A stretch of 64,000 nt of DNA from Chryseobacterium indologenes (GCF_002025665.1 NZ_CP018786.1:5250749-5314748); one strand, 5' to 3'; shown: positions 25,271 through 34,460, counted from the first letter of the stretch. Notes: generated from the letters alone by a model not told the origin. Translations and numbers: made by a program.

Positions 25271-27475
25271 TTATTTTTTAACTTTTTTAGGTGTTGTTGT
25301 AGTACCTGAGTTTTTAGTTTTTGTATCAGCTGGAGTGTTTGCATCTCTTACAAGCTTCAATTCGTCAACTAATCTTCTTGCACCAGCATATTTATCGATT
25401 GTCCAAAGAACAAAACGAACGTCTACGTTGATGGTTTTCTGCCATTCAGGCTCGAATACAATATCACCGCTTAATGCTTCACTGTTACCATCGAAAGCAA
25501 TACCGATAAGGTTTCCGTCTCCATCAATTACCGGAGAACCAGAGTTACCTCCTGTAATATCGTTGTTAGAAAGGAAGTTTACAGGCATATATCCTGCAGC
25601 ATCAGCATACTGTCCGAAATCTTTAAGGTTGTAAAGATCAATCACTCTTTGAGGAAGATCGAATTCTTCGTCACCTTTCTTGTATTTTCCAACAAGACCA
25701 GTCATATCCGTATAGTAGTTATCCGTAATACCGAAATAGTTTCTGTCATTTCTGATAGGTAATTTATCTACTGTACCGTAAGTTAATCTCATAGTAGAGT
25801 TAGCATCCGGATAGAATTTTTTCTCAGGCATAGCCTTCATTAGACCTGCTAAGAACATACGGTTGTTTTTTGCAAAATTATCATCTATTTTAACAAATCT
25901 TTCCATGCTTATTTTTTGATCAGCAACAATTCCGTTAGCTGCTTTCCAAAGTGGATCAGCATCAAGTTTCAAAGCATCCGGGTTCAATAAGAAGTTTGTA
26001 GCAGAAGTCTTATTAGCAAAGATTGAAGAGTAAGCTAAATTTGAAACTGTTTTAGCATCTAACCCTAAAATAGTAGCAGAAGCAACGTCAGGGTTTTTAA
26101 CTCTCGCCTGATAAAGACTGGTCATAGCAGCAAGCATTTCTCCTTCCAAAGATGGATTGAAGTTTTCATAAGCAGCTTTGATGGCCGCTTCAGTTTTAGC
26201 TTTCATTGCTAATCTTCCCTGCATATCCTGTGCAGCATAAGCTTTAAGTGCAGAACCTACTTGTAATGCAAGGGTAATATATTTTGCATTTCTTGAAAAC
26301 TGAGAAGCATAGTTTCTTTCAACATTTCTATCAGATACTTGCTTATAATAAGTGCCAATATCTTCTAAAACGCCATTGTATTGATCGTTTCCTGGCATTG
26401 CAGCCCACTTATTGTAAGTTTCTTCGATCTTTTGCTTGTCTGAAATTGTTCCGTTTTTCTCTACTGCGTCGATAGTTCCTTGTCTGTTTTTCCAGTAGTT
26501 AGCTACAGAAGCATATTGAGAAGCATAGTTAAGCTGAGTTGCTTTATCCTTGTCCATGTACTTTTTCATTACATCCATAGCCAATTTAGAAGCTTCAACC
26601 CATGCCGGGTAATCTTTAGTTACCATTTGCTGAATTCCGTAAGAAGTCAGGTAACGGTTTGTTCTTCCAGGGTATCCTAAGATCATCGAGAAGTCACCAG
26701 GCTTAATTCCTTTAAGAGAAACCGGAAGGAAATGCTTAGGCTTCAAAGGAGTATTGCTTGGAGAATATTCAGCAGGGTTTCCTGCAGCATCAGCATATAC
26801 TCTGAAAACTGTAAAGTCAGCAGTGTGTCTTGGCCATTCCCAGTTGTCTGTATCTCCCCCGAATTTTCCTAATGATGAAGGTGGAGCACCTACTAATCTG
26901 ATATCTTTATAATCCTGATATACGAAATAGTAGAATTCATTTCCATTGAAGAAATCTCTTACTACTACAGTATATTTCCCGTTTTCAGAGTTTTCTGTCT
27001 GGATTGCTTTTGTTTCAGCATCAATAACAGCTTTTCTCTCTGCTCCGGTCATATTGTTGTTTAGTTTAGAATTGATTCTTTGCGTAGCATCATCCATTCT
27101 CACTAAAAATCTTACATAAAGATCCTTTGCATTGAATTCGTCTTTCTGTTTCATTGCCCAGAAACCGTTCTTCAAATAATCTTTTTCTGGTGTAGAAGCC
27201 GCAGCAACTGCACCATAACCACAGTGGTGGTTGGTAAATATAAGTCCTTTATCAGAAACAATTTCACCTGTACAGAATCCACCGAAACTTACGATAGCAT
27301 CCTTTAAACTTGAATTGTTTACAGAATAAATTTCTTCAGGCGTAAGGTGTAGACCCTCTTTTTGCATATCAACACCGTTAAGTCTTTTGATGAGCATTAG
27401 CAGCCACATCCCCTCATCCGCCCTCATCTGAGCAAAGCCCAGTAAGAAAGTGAATAGTAGAAATAGTCTTTTCAT
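25271..27475 (-). CDS. dpp7: S46 family dipeptidyl-peptidase, DPP7-type
   Basis: 734 residues from the ATG at 27475, where a signal peptide starts (MKRLFLLFTFLLGFAQMRA). The frame is open for 72 more codons upstream, but that part is not protein-like. Seen: DEGMWLL, the catalytic His in NHHCGYGA (about residue 84) and the catalytic Ser in GGNSGSPV (Ser645). Eighteen residues after the Ser comes Gly663 in AFDGN. In Porphyromonas the matching spacing is Ser648 to Gly666 in DPP7, while DPP11 has Arg there and prefers Asp/Glu. I therefore predict cleavage of dipeptides with hydrophobic residues at P1. The enzyme acts in the periplasm on peptides from extracellular proteolysis. Confidence 0.92.
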   Translation of the reverse strand: MKRLFLLFTFLLGFAQMRADEGMWLLMLIKRLNGVDMQKEGLHLTPEEIYSVNNSSLKDAIVSFGGFCTGEIVSDKGLIFTNHHCGYGAVAAASTPEKDYLKNGFWAMKQKDEFNAKDLYVRFLVRMDDATQRINSKLNNNMTGAERKAVIDAETKAIQTENSENGKYTVVVRDFFNGNEFYYFVYQDYKDIRLVGAPPSSLGKFGGDTDNWEWPRHTADFTVFRVYADAAGNPAEYSPSNTPLKPKHFLPVSLKGIKPGDFSMILGYPGRTNRYLTSYGIQQMVTKDYPAWVEASKLAMDVMKKYMDKDKATQLNYASQYASVANYWKNRQGTIDAVEKNGTISDKQKIEETYNKWAAMPGNDQYNGVLEDIGTYYKQVSDRNVERNYASQFSRNAKYITLALQVGSALKAYAAQDMQGRLAMKAKTEAAIKAAYENFNPSLEGEMLAAMTSLYQARVKNPDVASATILGLDAKTVSNLAYSSIFANKTSATNFLLNPDALKLDADPLWKAANGIVADQKISMERFVKIDDNFAKNNRMFLAGLMKAMPEKKFYPDANSTMRLTYGTVDKLPIRNDRNYFGITDNYYTDMTGLVGKYKKGDEEFDLPQRVIDLYNLKDFGQYADAAGYMPVNFLSNNDITGGNSGSPVIDGDGNLIGIAFDGNSEALSGDIVFEPEWQKTINVDVRFVLWTIDKYAGARRLVDELKLVRDANTPADTKTKNSGTTTTPKKVKK

Positions 27476-27561
27476 TTTATAAAATAATTTTTGTGTCGCT
27501 AATTTACTAATTTTTACGAGATTCTGTCCCCGAATGGTATGAAAATGGGATGATAATCCGA

Positions 27562-27996
27562 ATGAAAAAGATACTATTCTCACTTTTTGCAGTTTTACTT
27601 TTAGGTGTTGTTTTGAATTGCTCTGTAATGTCGGATAAAAATCCTGCCCTTCAAAGACAATGGATGCTGGTTTCACTGGATGGTTTTTCAAGAGATCAAC
27701 TGATCGCCAATAAAGCCGAAATGAATCTTACAGGTAATATGATGAAGGGTAAAATTCAGGCAAATGCTTACATGGGATGTAACCGGATGTCTTTTGTTTC
27801 TGAATTTAAAAAAGGAGGAAAAGTAAAGTTTTCAAAAGGAGTAAGTACAATGAAAGCCTGTCAGGATATGAATCTTGAAAGCTATTTTCAGAAAAAGATT
27901 GAGACCATGACTCATTATTCTATCGAGGGACATTTTCTTACGTTATCCGATGATCAGGGGAATTCAATGAAATTTGTAGCTGCTGACTGGGATTAA
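27562..27996 (+). CDS. META-domain (HslJ-like) lipoprotein
   Basis: 144 residues from the ATG at 27562 (MKKILFSLF); an in-frame ATG at 27550 is less typical of a signal peptide. The lipobox ends LNC (Cys20). The mature domain carries the META/HslJ features: QWMLVSLDG near the start, the metal-independent core AYMGCNRMSFVSEF, then STMKACQDMNLESYFQKKI and a final FLTLSDDQGNSMKF. HslJ-type proteins are heat-inducible or resistance-linked envelope proteins without known catalysis. It is divergent from the S46 peptidase, with 86 bases between the start codons. Confidence 0.85.
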   Translation: MKKILFSLFAVLLLGVVLNCSVMSDKNPALQRQWMLVSLDGFSRDQLIANKAEMNLTGNMMKGKIQANAYMGCNRMSFVSEFKKGGKVKFSKGVSTMKACQDMNLESYFQKKIETMTHYSIEGHFLTLSDDQGNSMKFVAADWD

Positions 27997-28018
27997 TAAT
28001 GGCCTATTATCATATAAA

Positions 28019-28046
28019 AAGTCCGCATTGCAGCGGACTTCTTTGT
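28019..28046. terminator. Terminator after the META gene
   Basis: AAGTCCGC (28019-28026) pairs with GCGGACTT (28033-28040) around ATTGCA, followed by CTTTG on the plus strand and by AAAAA, read as T, on the minus strand. It may serve both the META gene and the minus-strand cluster that ends at 28102. Confidence 0.7.
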
Positions 28047-28101
28047 TTGAAAAATCTAGTTTGGTTATCAGCTTTTTGCGGTTATTAGCTTTTGAGAGTC
28101 A

Positions 28102-28521
28102 TTAGTTTTTTGGAATCGTTTTTTTTATTTCTTCCAGGGTTGCTGTGTTAGGCAGCCCGGTAACTGTCATTTTTGTGTTCCTAGAATTTATAGTATTGTG
28201 ATATGCCTGTCTGTTGGGGATTGTTTTTTTAATGTCTTCAAGACTTGCTGTATTGGGGAGAAGCTTTCCTGAATTATCTGCAGCTGCTTTAGGCTTGGAT
28301 TCCTGTTTTTTTACCTCCAGACCTTGATCAGAAGCCAAACCTGTACTTCCTGCATTTTTTTCAGCTCTTTCCTTAGCGGCCTGAATTTGGGCAGCCTGTT
28401 GTTCTTTTGCCTGTTTTACAACCAGAGCCTGATCTTCTTCTACAGGAACCGTTTTTTTACTTTCCTGAGCATAAATAAAAGTGCTTAGAAATAATAATGG
28501 GATAATATATGCTATTTTCAT
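28102..28521 (-). CDS. Small secreted repeat protein
   Basis: 139 residues: signal peptide 1-18 (ending FIYAQ), a Glu/Gln/Ala/Lys-rich helical stretch at about 25-70 that could form a coiled coil, then two copies of LPNTA(S/T)LE(D/E)IKKTIP at about 87-102 and 122-137, the second nearly at the C-terminus. No family was recognised. It starts 6 bases after the 840-residue protein gene on the same strand, so both are probably on one transcript and may act together at the cell surface. Confidence 0.7.
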   Translation of the reverse strand: MKIAYIIPLLFLSTFIYAQESKKTVPVEEDQALVVKQAKEQQAAQIQAAKERAEKNAGSTGLASDQGLEVKKQESKPKAAADNSGKLLPNTASLEDIKKTIPNRQAYHNTINSRNTKMTVTGLPNTATLEEIKKTIPKN

Positions 28522-28527
28522 GACGGT

Positions 28528-31050
28528 TTATTTTATGTTGACTAATACTTGAATTTTTCCAATCTCTTTTTGGTCATAATCCTGAAGCGCTTTTCCGATT
28601 ACCTGTCCAATTTTTACCATTTTGATATTGGCTTTCATTGCAACACCTGGTTTGGATGAAGTTACCAACAGGTCACCTCTTTTTATTTTTCCATTCTCAA
28701 GGCATACTTTGGTAGGGATTACCCCAATGACTCCCATTGGAGCTTTATCTGAAATGTCAGTGTCAATATGCTCTTCTGTAAGCAGTACACCCGGTTTAGT
28801 GGCATATACACCTGCAACAAGAGTGGAATAAGGAGTTGAAGATTTTTCAACAGTTCTGTCTGCTTTCGTTGAGATGACAAGAATATCACCAGGCTCATAT
28901 TCAGAAATATGACCATTGACATCAAATGCTTCAGCAACGTCAGCACCACTGTTTTGAGTTCCTCCATTAAAAAATCCACGTCCCGCAGAATTGATTCTTG
29001 CCACATTCACTGCACCCGGATTTCCGGATCTAAATACAGCAATAGAGCCGTTACTGCGGGTTTCTACTGTAAGAGGAGGGTTGGTATTGGCAGTATTGTA
29101 ATTCACAAATCTTGCAGCGCGTCCTTCTCCGAAATTAGGAACCCATGCGTAGATCGCACTTCCTGTTCCATCTGCAGTGGTTTCTACACCATCTCCGGTA
29201 TTGGATGCGTTGGCTGTTATACCATTCCCGTTACCATCTGCAATAGCAATCAGAGCAGGGCCGTTTCCGGCAGGATTACTGGCATGAAATAAACCTGCAT
29301 ATCCTCCTGTACCGGAAGATATTCCATAAATCCCTGCAGTACCGAAGTTGGCAAACTGTGAATTTACTTCTCCCCTCACTGCTGCTGAAGTTCCTGTGGT
29401 TCGGTCTACTTTAAAATTCCCTGCAATACCATTTCCAATTGTGTTTACTGTTATAACATCACTGGTATTATTCTCATTGAAGATTTCAAATCTTCCAGCT
29501 CGTCCGGTAGAAAAAGAAGGAACCCATGCATAGAGAGCATTTCCTGCTCCGTCAATATTGGTTTCAACACCATTTCCGTCTTTTCCTGCATTGGCGGTGA
29601 TAGCATTTCCGTTACCATCAGTAAGGGCAATCAATGAAGCTCCGTTTCCTGAAGGATTTGAGGCATAAAATAAACCTGCGCGTCCTCCCGTTCCTGAAGA
29701 AATTCCAAAAATTGCGGCGGCACCAAAGTTTCCGAAAATAGTATTTACTTCTCCTCTTACTGCTGCACCAACGCTATTGGTATTGTCAACTAGAAAAGAG
29801 GCTGCATTTCCCTGGGTATTGTCCGGAATATTTCCATTTCCATTCGTTTCTACCTCAAAAGTATTCCCTGTAGTATTTGTTTGGTTAAAATTTTCAAATC
29901 TTCCGGCACGACCAGTACTGTTATTTAAGCCTACCTGCCCGTAAACACCGATACCAGTTCCGGATGTATTGGTAGCAACAAAACCTCTGACTCCATATCC
30001 GCCTCCGTCATTACGGCCTACTACAGCTCCGGCGATATCACTGGTAGTTCTACCCACTACTGCTTCACCACCGCCGTTGTTGTCACCTATAACACCCGCG
30101 GATGTCTGTGCAGAAGTTATTCCGTGTACCCCAAATCCTGCTCCGGTAGAACTTCTTACTCCGGCTCCGTTTCCGGTGGTAGTAACATTTACAACCGTAC
30201 CATTTCCTACACTTGATGCACTAAGAGCAACATTATTATTCGCGTTATTGAGGATTGAAATGCTCGCAGGGATTCCGTTATTACTGGTAGCATTAAGACC
30301 TGTTCCTGTATTGCTGTTTGCATATACTCCAAAACCATTTCCGGTGGCGTTTCCATAAACTCCTAAGCCATTAGGTGTTGTACCATAAACACCCCATCCG
30401 CTTCCGGCCTGGCTTCCGTATACACCTACTCCAAGTCCGCCGGTTCCGTTATTAATACCACGAACCGCTGAAGAAAATCCTCCGGGAGCTACATTGGTAA
30501 CAACTCCTCTTACTGCTGCAATATTGGAGGTTGTTGTGTTGTTATTACCTTCTAATGATGTTCCATCGCCATCGTTGGTTAATGAAAATAAAGTAGAAGC
30601 ATTATTAACGGTGTTAGTATAGGGAATTGTAAAACTTCCGCCTCCACCACCAGCGGATTTGGCATACATCGCATAAGGAACACTTAGCAACTGGCTGGTT
30701 CCTACTATGGTGTAGCTGGTTCCTCCTGCAGGGTCAGTTTCTGTTTTTAAGTAATAGCTTCCTGCAGGCCAGTCGATGGTGGCAAATGTTCCGGTGAGTA
30801 CAGTTCCTGTTCCTATTTCAAGGCTGATAAGTCCGTTGGCATTGGTGTTTCCGGTAAGTCTTTCAGAATAGACTGCGGCTCCGGCAGGAGATCCCTGTAA
30901 TATGCTTGCTCTCACGGCAATTCCTTGATTGACTAGGAGTTGTCCGGAACCATTTCTCATGACAGCCTGATAGCTCATTTTTTCCGGAGCCTGAGAAAGC
31001 CCCATAAAGAAACCTGTCAGGATCCAAAACAGTGATAATATTTTTTTCAT
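28528..31050 (-). CDS. Large surface repeat protein with peptidase-G2-like C-terminus
   Basis: 840 residues. A signal peptide (1-19) leads into a Bacteroidota-typical N-terminal module (MSYQAVMRNGSGQLLVNQGI, then AGSYYLKTETDPAGG and LLSVPYAMYAKSA). The middle, about 140-690, is very rich in Gly, Asn and Thr with short fibre-like repeats (GVYG, RAGRFE, GNGNGITANA) and includes two long repeat copies (see 29125-29917). The end, about 700-840, has GADVAEAFDVNG, EPGDILVIS, STLVAGVYATKPGVLL and GVIPTKVCLENGKIKRGD, resembling the self-cleaving or chaperone-like ends of tail-fibre proteins (peptidase G2 type). A stalk or fibre on the surface is the simplest reading. Confidence 0.75.
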   Translation of the reverse strand: MKKILSLFWILTGFFMGLSQAPEKMSYQAVMRNGSGQLLVNQGIAVRASILQGSPAGAAVYSERLTGNTNANGLISLEIGTGTVLTGTFATIDWPAGSYYLKTETDPAGGTSYTIVGTSQLLSVPYAMYAKSAGGGGGSFTIPYTNTVNNASTLFSLTNDGDGTSLEGNNNTTTSNIAAVRGVVTNVAPGGFSSAVRGINNGTGGLGVGVYGSQAGSGWGVYGTTPNGLGVYGNATGNGFGVYANSNTGTGLNATSNNGIPASISILNNANNNVALSASSVGNGTVVNVTTTGNGAGVRSSTGAGFGVHGITSAQTSAGVIGDNNGGGEAVVGRTTSDIAGAVVGRNDGGGYGVRGFVATNTSGTGIGVYGQVGLNNSTGRAGRFENFNQTNTTGNTFEVETNGNGNIPDNTQGNAASFLVDNTNSVGAAVRGEVNTIFGNFGAAAIFGISSGTGGRAGLFYASNPSGNGASLIALTDGNGNAITANAGKDGNGVETNIDGAGNALYAWVPSFSTGRAGRFEIFNENNTSDVITVNTIGNGIAGNFKVDRTTGTSAAVRGEVNSQFANFGTAGIYGISSGTGGYAGLFHASNPAGNGPALIAIADGNGNGITANASNTGDGVETTADGTGSAIYAWVPNFGEGRAARFVNYNTANTNPPLTVETRSNGSIAVFRSGNPGAVNVARINSAGRGFFNGGTQNSGADVAEAFDVNGHISEYEPGDILVISTKADRTVEKSSTPYSTLVAGVYATKPGVLLTEEHIDTDISDKAPMGVIGVIPTKVCLENGKIKRGDLLVTSSKPGVAMKANIKMVKIGQVIGKALQDYDQKEIGKIQVLVNIK
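29125..29917 (-). repeat. Two tandem imperfect repeats inside the 840-residue gene
   Basis: Approximate copies at 29508-29917 and 29125-29508. Both translate to TGRAGRFE.FN, AAVRGEVN..F.NFG, IFGISSGTGG or IYGISSGTGG, AGLF.ASNP.GNG, GNGN.ITANA and A.YAWVP. They match closely over about 125 codons with a few indels. The arrangement suggests recent unit duplication in a fibre-like region. Confidence 0.7.
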
Positions 31051-31056
31051 GGCATT

Positions 31057-31530
31057 TTATTTTTTAATGATTTTAAAAGTTTTAATATTTTCTCCATTTT
31101 GGGTAATCCTGATGATGTACATAGCAGAAGGAAGTGAGGAGAAATTAAGTTCAGATTTTGATTGTGAGATCTTATCTTTTTTTACCAGTTTGCCTTGGGA
31201 ATCGAATAACTGGTATTCTGATCCTTTGAAACTATTTGACGTAAAATCTAAATACAAATAATCTCTGAAAGGATTAGGATAGAGCAAAATGCCATTCTGT
31301 TCAGAAGGGTTTTCAATAGTGGTAAGGGTGATGATTTCGTAAGGCTGCTGAACGCCTTCCAGAACTTGTCCTGTTCCTTTTTCCAGATAGGTGGTCTGAC
31401 CTACACTGTACGAAACAAAACCATTAACTGCTGATGCATCCAATCCCGCTGCTAAAACTGCAGATTGAGCGTGTAGTATGGGGATGGAGAAGACAGACAG
31501 AATAATACAATAAATAGATATTCTTTCCAT
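31057..31530 (-). CDS. Secreted protein with type A T9SS sorting domain
   Basis: 157 residues. Signal peptide 1-21 (ending ILHAQ), a short mature part (VNGFVSYSVGQTTYLEKG and VLEGVQQPYEI) common to small Bacteroidota surface proteins, then the sorting domain from about residue 80 (GILLYPNPFRDYLYL) to the terminal KTFKIIKK. The body is too short for an enzyme. It lies 6 bases ahead of the 840-residue gene on the minus strand, so the three genes 31530-28102 look like one operon. Together they may form or decorate a surface fibre. Confidence 0.85.
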   Translation of the reverse strand: MERISIYCIILSVFSIPILHAQSAVLAAGLDASAVNGFVSYSVGQTTYLEKGTGQVLEGVQQPYEIITLTTIENPSEQNGILLYPNPFRDYLYLDFTSNSFKGSEYQLFDSQGKLVKKDKISQSKSELNFSSLPSAMYIIRITQNGENIKTFKIIKK

Positions 31531-31680
31531 GGATAACAGTTTTGGTGATTAATAGATATGTGTTTTTCTTGGGGAATTTGGGAAGACTAAATTACCACCT
31601 ATCTCAATCAATTGGAAAGAAAATAGACCAACGGCAGAAATAATCGACCAATGGCATTTTGTGAATTATAGTTAGGTTTT

Positions 31681-32388
31681 TTAAGGATTAAAAAAAGACA
31701 GATTGTCTTTGTAAGTACGGCCAATAGGGAGTTTTATGTGGTGTGTAAGCTCTATTTCATGACAGCTTTTCCCTCGGATAAGATGGCGCGGAACGGCATA
31801 GCTTCTGTGTATTCTTACAAAAGAATCAAAAAAGTTTTTTTGCAGAAGATTTCCCAGAGAGTTTAAAATACAGTGATTTTTTTCAAGAGTGATAATTCTT
31901 GTATAATCTTTCAGAGCTTCCAGATAGAGAATATCTTTCATTTTAATCTGATGAATATGGCCTCCTTCTTTTATTTTGATACAGTTTTCTCCCACCATAG
32001 CATCATAACATTCACATTTTTCCTTTACTTCAAAAAAATCCAAAAGCTTTTCCATGGAATGATGAAAGCGTTCTGCTGTAAGAGGTTTGGTAATAAAATC
32101 TAAAGTATTAATCTCAAAAGCTCCGGCAGCCAGCTCAGGATGTGAGCTTACGAAAATACAGGCAGGGATCTTATGGGCTAACGTGCGGAGTTCAAGACCA
32201 CTCATACCCTTTAAATTGGTTTCAGTAATCAGGAGATCAACAGGAAGGTCAAGATAGGAAACCGCCTTTTCTGCAGAGTCAAAAGTGGCAACAATTTCAA
32301 TGTTTTGATATTGCCTGATATAATGCTGAAGAACCAGCCTGTCCAGTTCATCATCATCAATAATCATACATCTGATATGCGTAATCAT
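31681..32388 (-). CDS. LytTR-type response regulator with Glu at the phosphoacceptor position
   Basis: 235 residues. Receiver domain 1-115: acidic pocket MIIDDDELDRL with Asp11-13, conserved Lys in FITKPLTA, and GMSGLEL after beta-3. At the place of the usual phospho-Asp stands Glu56 (DLLITETNL, where LDxxM is normal). LytTR DNA-binding domain at about 130-232: INSLGNLLQKNFFDSFVRIHR, matching the conserved F.RiHRSy.V, and ending KLPIGRTYKD. Asp-to-Glu changes often mimic the phosphorylated state, so it may be permanently active or signal-independent. It lies upstream of the surface operon on the same strand and could regulate it. Confidence 0.88.
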   Translation of the reverse strand: MITHIRCMIIDDDELDRLVLQHYIRQYQNIEIVATFDSAEKAVSYLDLPVDLLITETNLKGMSGLELRTLAHKIPACIFVSSHPELAAGAFEINTLDFITKPLTAERFHHSMEKLLDFFEVKEKCECYDAMVGENCIKIKEGGHIHQIKMKDILYLEALKDYTRIITLEKNHCILNSLGNLLQKNFFDSFVRIHRSYAVPRHLIRGKSCHEIELTHHIKLPIGRTYKDNLSFFNP

Positions 32389-32524
32389 GATATTCCGGAG
32401 ATTAGTTTTTAATTTAAATATTTAAAAATCAGAATTTTATTACATAAAGTTATTGATTTTTTATATATCATTCGCCAGTAAACTTAAATTTATATTAAAA
32501 TATGTTATTAAATAAAAATTGATT

Positions 32525-32554
32525 TTGTTTTTTTTCTGAAAAATATTAACTTGT
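32525..32554 (+). promoter_or_regulatory. Candidate promoter of hflX
   Basis: TTG at 32525-32527, a 19-base spacer, then TAACTTGT at 32547-32554, which differs from TAnnTTTG at two positions. The hflX start follows 27 bases later. Spacing is good; the -7 match is imperfect. Confidence 0.45.
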
Positions 32555-32581
32555 AAAAATCATAAACATAGACAGAACTTA

Positions 32582-33805
32582 ATGTTAGAAAAGAAAGAAC
32601 ATAACTATGAGAAAGCAGTCTTGGTGGGTGTTATTACCCAAAATCAGGACGAAGAAAAACTGACGGAGTATTTAGATGAACTGGAGTTTTTAGCTTTCAC
32701 AGCCGGAGCAACCGTACAAAAGCGTTTTACCCAAAAATTAACTCAGCCTGATTCCAAAACCTTTATCGGAAGCGGAAAAGCCATTGAGATAAAAGAATAT
32801 GTAAAAGAAAATGAGATCGGAACTGTAATTTTCGATGATGAACTCTCTCCTTCACAGCTTAAAAACCTGGAAAGAGATATGGAAGTTAAGATCCTGGACC
32901 GTACCAATCTTATTCTTGATATTTTTGCCCAAAGAGCACAGACTTCTTATGCAAGAACTCAGGTGGAATTGGCACAATATCAGTATCTTTTACCACGATT
33001 GACAAGAATGTGGACCCACCTTGAGCGTCAGAAAGGGGGAATTGGGATGAGAGGTCCCGGAGAAACGGAAATTGAGACTGACCGTCGTATTATCCGTGAC
33101 AGAATTACCTTGTTGAAAGAGAAACTGAAGACGATTGACAAGCAAATGGCTACTCAGCGTAACAACCGTGGAAAAGTGGTTCGTGCCGCTTTGGTAGGAT
33201 ATACCAACGTAGGGAAGTCTACTTTGATGAATTCTATTTCAAAATCTGAGGTTTTTGCTGAAAATAAATTATTCGCAACCCTTGATACCACCGTAAGAAA
33301 AGTGGTGATTGGAAATCTTCCGTTTTTGTTGACAGACACAGTAGGATTCATCAGAAAACTACCTACTCAGCTGGTAGAATCATTTAAATCTACGTTGGAT
33401 GAGGTTCGTGAAGCTGATCTTTTGATTCATGTGGTGGATATTTCTCACGAAAGCTTTGAAGACCACATAGAATCCGTAAATCATATCCTGATGGAGATCA
33501 ATGCTCATCAGAAACCAATGATTATGATTTTCAACAAAATTGATGATTTCAGCTATGAGAAAAAGGATGAAGATGATCTTACGCCTTCTACCCGTAAAAA
33601 TATTTCTCTGGAAGAGTGGAAAAAGACCTGGATGGCAAAATCTAAGTATCCAACAGTTTTCATCTCTGCATTAACGAAGGAAAACTTCCCGGAAATGAAG
33701 AAAATGATCTATGATGAGGTGATGAAAATTCATATTTCCAGATTCCCATACAACGATTTCCTTTTCGAATATTTCGACAACGACGAAGAAGAAAGCAACG
33801 ATTAA
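32582..33805 (+). CDS. hflX: GTPase HflX
   Basis: 407 residues, ordinary family length. N-terminal HflX domain (about 10-190) with FIGSGKAIEIKEYV, the RNA/ribosome-contacting QKGGIGMRGPGETEIETDRR near 150-170 and a coiled helix (LKEKLKTIDKQMATQRNNRG). G domain from about 200: G1 GYTNVGKST, G3 DTVGFIRKLP, G4 NKID, G5-like FISALT. HflX binds the 50S subunit and splits stalled or hibernating ribosomes under stress. The stop TAA shares its last A with the ATG of the DUF4919 gene (TAATG), so translation is coupled. Confidence 0.95.
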   Translation: MLEKKEHNYEKAVLVGVITQNQDEEKLTEYLDELEFLAFTAGATVQKRFTQKLTQPDSKTFIGSGKAIEIKEYVKENEIGTVIFDDELSPSQLKNLERDMEVKILDRTNLILDIFAQRAQTSYARTQVELAQYQYLLPRLTRMWTHLERQKGGIGMRGPGETEIETDRRIIRDRITLLKEKLKTIDKQMATQRNNRGKVVRAALVGYTNVGKSTLMNSISKSEVFAENKLFATLDTTVRKVVIGNLPFLLTDTVGFIRKLPTQLVESFKSTLDEVREADLLIHVVDISHESFEDHIESVNHILMEINAHQKPMIMIFNKIDDFSYEKKDEDDLTPSTRKNISLEEWKKTWMAKSKYPTVFISALTKENFPEMKKMIYDEVMKIHISRFPYNDFLFEYFDNDEEESND

Positions 33806-34440
33806 TGAAATACCATTTTTTTCTTTTAGTCATCCTGTTTTCGGTTTTTGGATTCAGCCAGAAATCCAAAATTGATTTAAAAGCTATTGAGAAAAGTCTC
33901 AGGACTTCCGACTCTCCGTACAATTACGACAAGCTTATTTTCAAATTTAAAGGATATCCTAAAGCTCTGGACAGTATAGAATCTCAATATCTGTACTACG
34001 GAAGAAATTTTAGAAACGATAAAATAAGTACATCAGATGATCGCTTTAAAAGTCTGGTAGAAGCCTTTAAACAAAACAATTTTGCGGATTGTATCAAACA
34101 GGGAAAAGCTTTGTATGATAAAGATCCTACCAACCTGGATGTACTGCTGATTCTTCTCAGGGCTTACGATTCTGTAAAGGATGGAAATAACTTTATCCAT
34201 CATCTGAACCAATTCCGTACCCTTACTGAAGGGATAAGAAGTTCAGGAGACGGAAAGTCAGAAAAAACAGCTTATGTCGTCAATTCTGTAGGAGATGAAT
34301 ACATTCTGCTGAATATTCTGAATATAGGACAAGACTACACAAGACGTTCGAAAACTTCTAAAGATGCCATGTTTGACATCTGGGAAAAGGATGGGAATCA
34401 AATTTATATCAAAATACTCTATTTGGAACTAACCAATTAA
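33805..34440 (+). CDS. DUF4919 secreted protein
   Basis: 211 residues with a signal peptide (1-18, ending FGFSQ). The mature part is helical with a TPR-like stretch (FADCIKQGKALYDKDPTNLDV) and the conserved end TAYVVNSVGDEYILL...FDIWEKDGNQIYI, which matches my memory of DUF4919. No catalytic motif. It overlaps hflX by one base and is followed 20 bases later by an antiporter gene. Role unknown, probably in the envelope. Confidence 0.85.
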   Translation: MKYHFFLLVILFSVFGFSQKSKIDLKAIEKSLRTSDSPYNYDKLIFKFKGYPKALDSIESQYLYYGRNFRNDKISTSDDRFKSLVEAFKQNNFADCIKQGKALYDKDPTNLDVLLILLRAYDSVKDGNNFIHHLNQFRTLTEGIRSSGDGKSEKTAYVVNSVGDEYILLNILNIGQDYTRRSKTSKDAMFDIWEKDGNQIYIKILYLELTN

Positions 34441-34460
34441 TCTTAAAATAAAAACACTTA

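Noticed and set aside
27476..27691. 72-residue N-terminal extension of the S46 peptidase
   Set aside because: It precedes the signal peptide and overlaps the divergent META promoter and gene start. The peptidase is complete without it.
29969..30358. 129-codon plus-strand frame opposite the repeat protein
   Set aside because: Pro/Ala/Leu-rich translation is the antisense of Gly/Asn-rich repeat sequence; no start context or homology.
28528..31050. CRISPR or tandem DNA repeat array
   Set aside because: The short-spaced similarity is at protein level (Gly/Asn repeats) with an open frame through all copies; there are no identical repeats with unique spacers.
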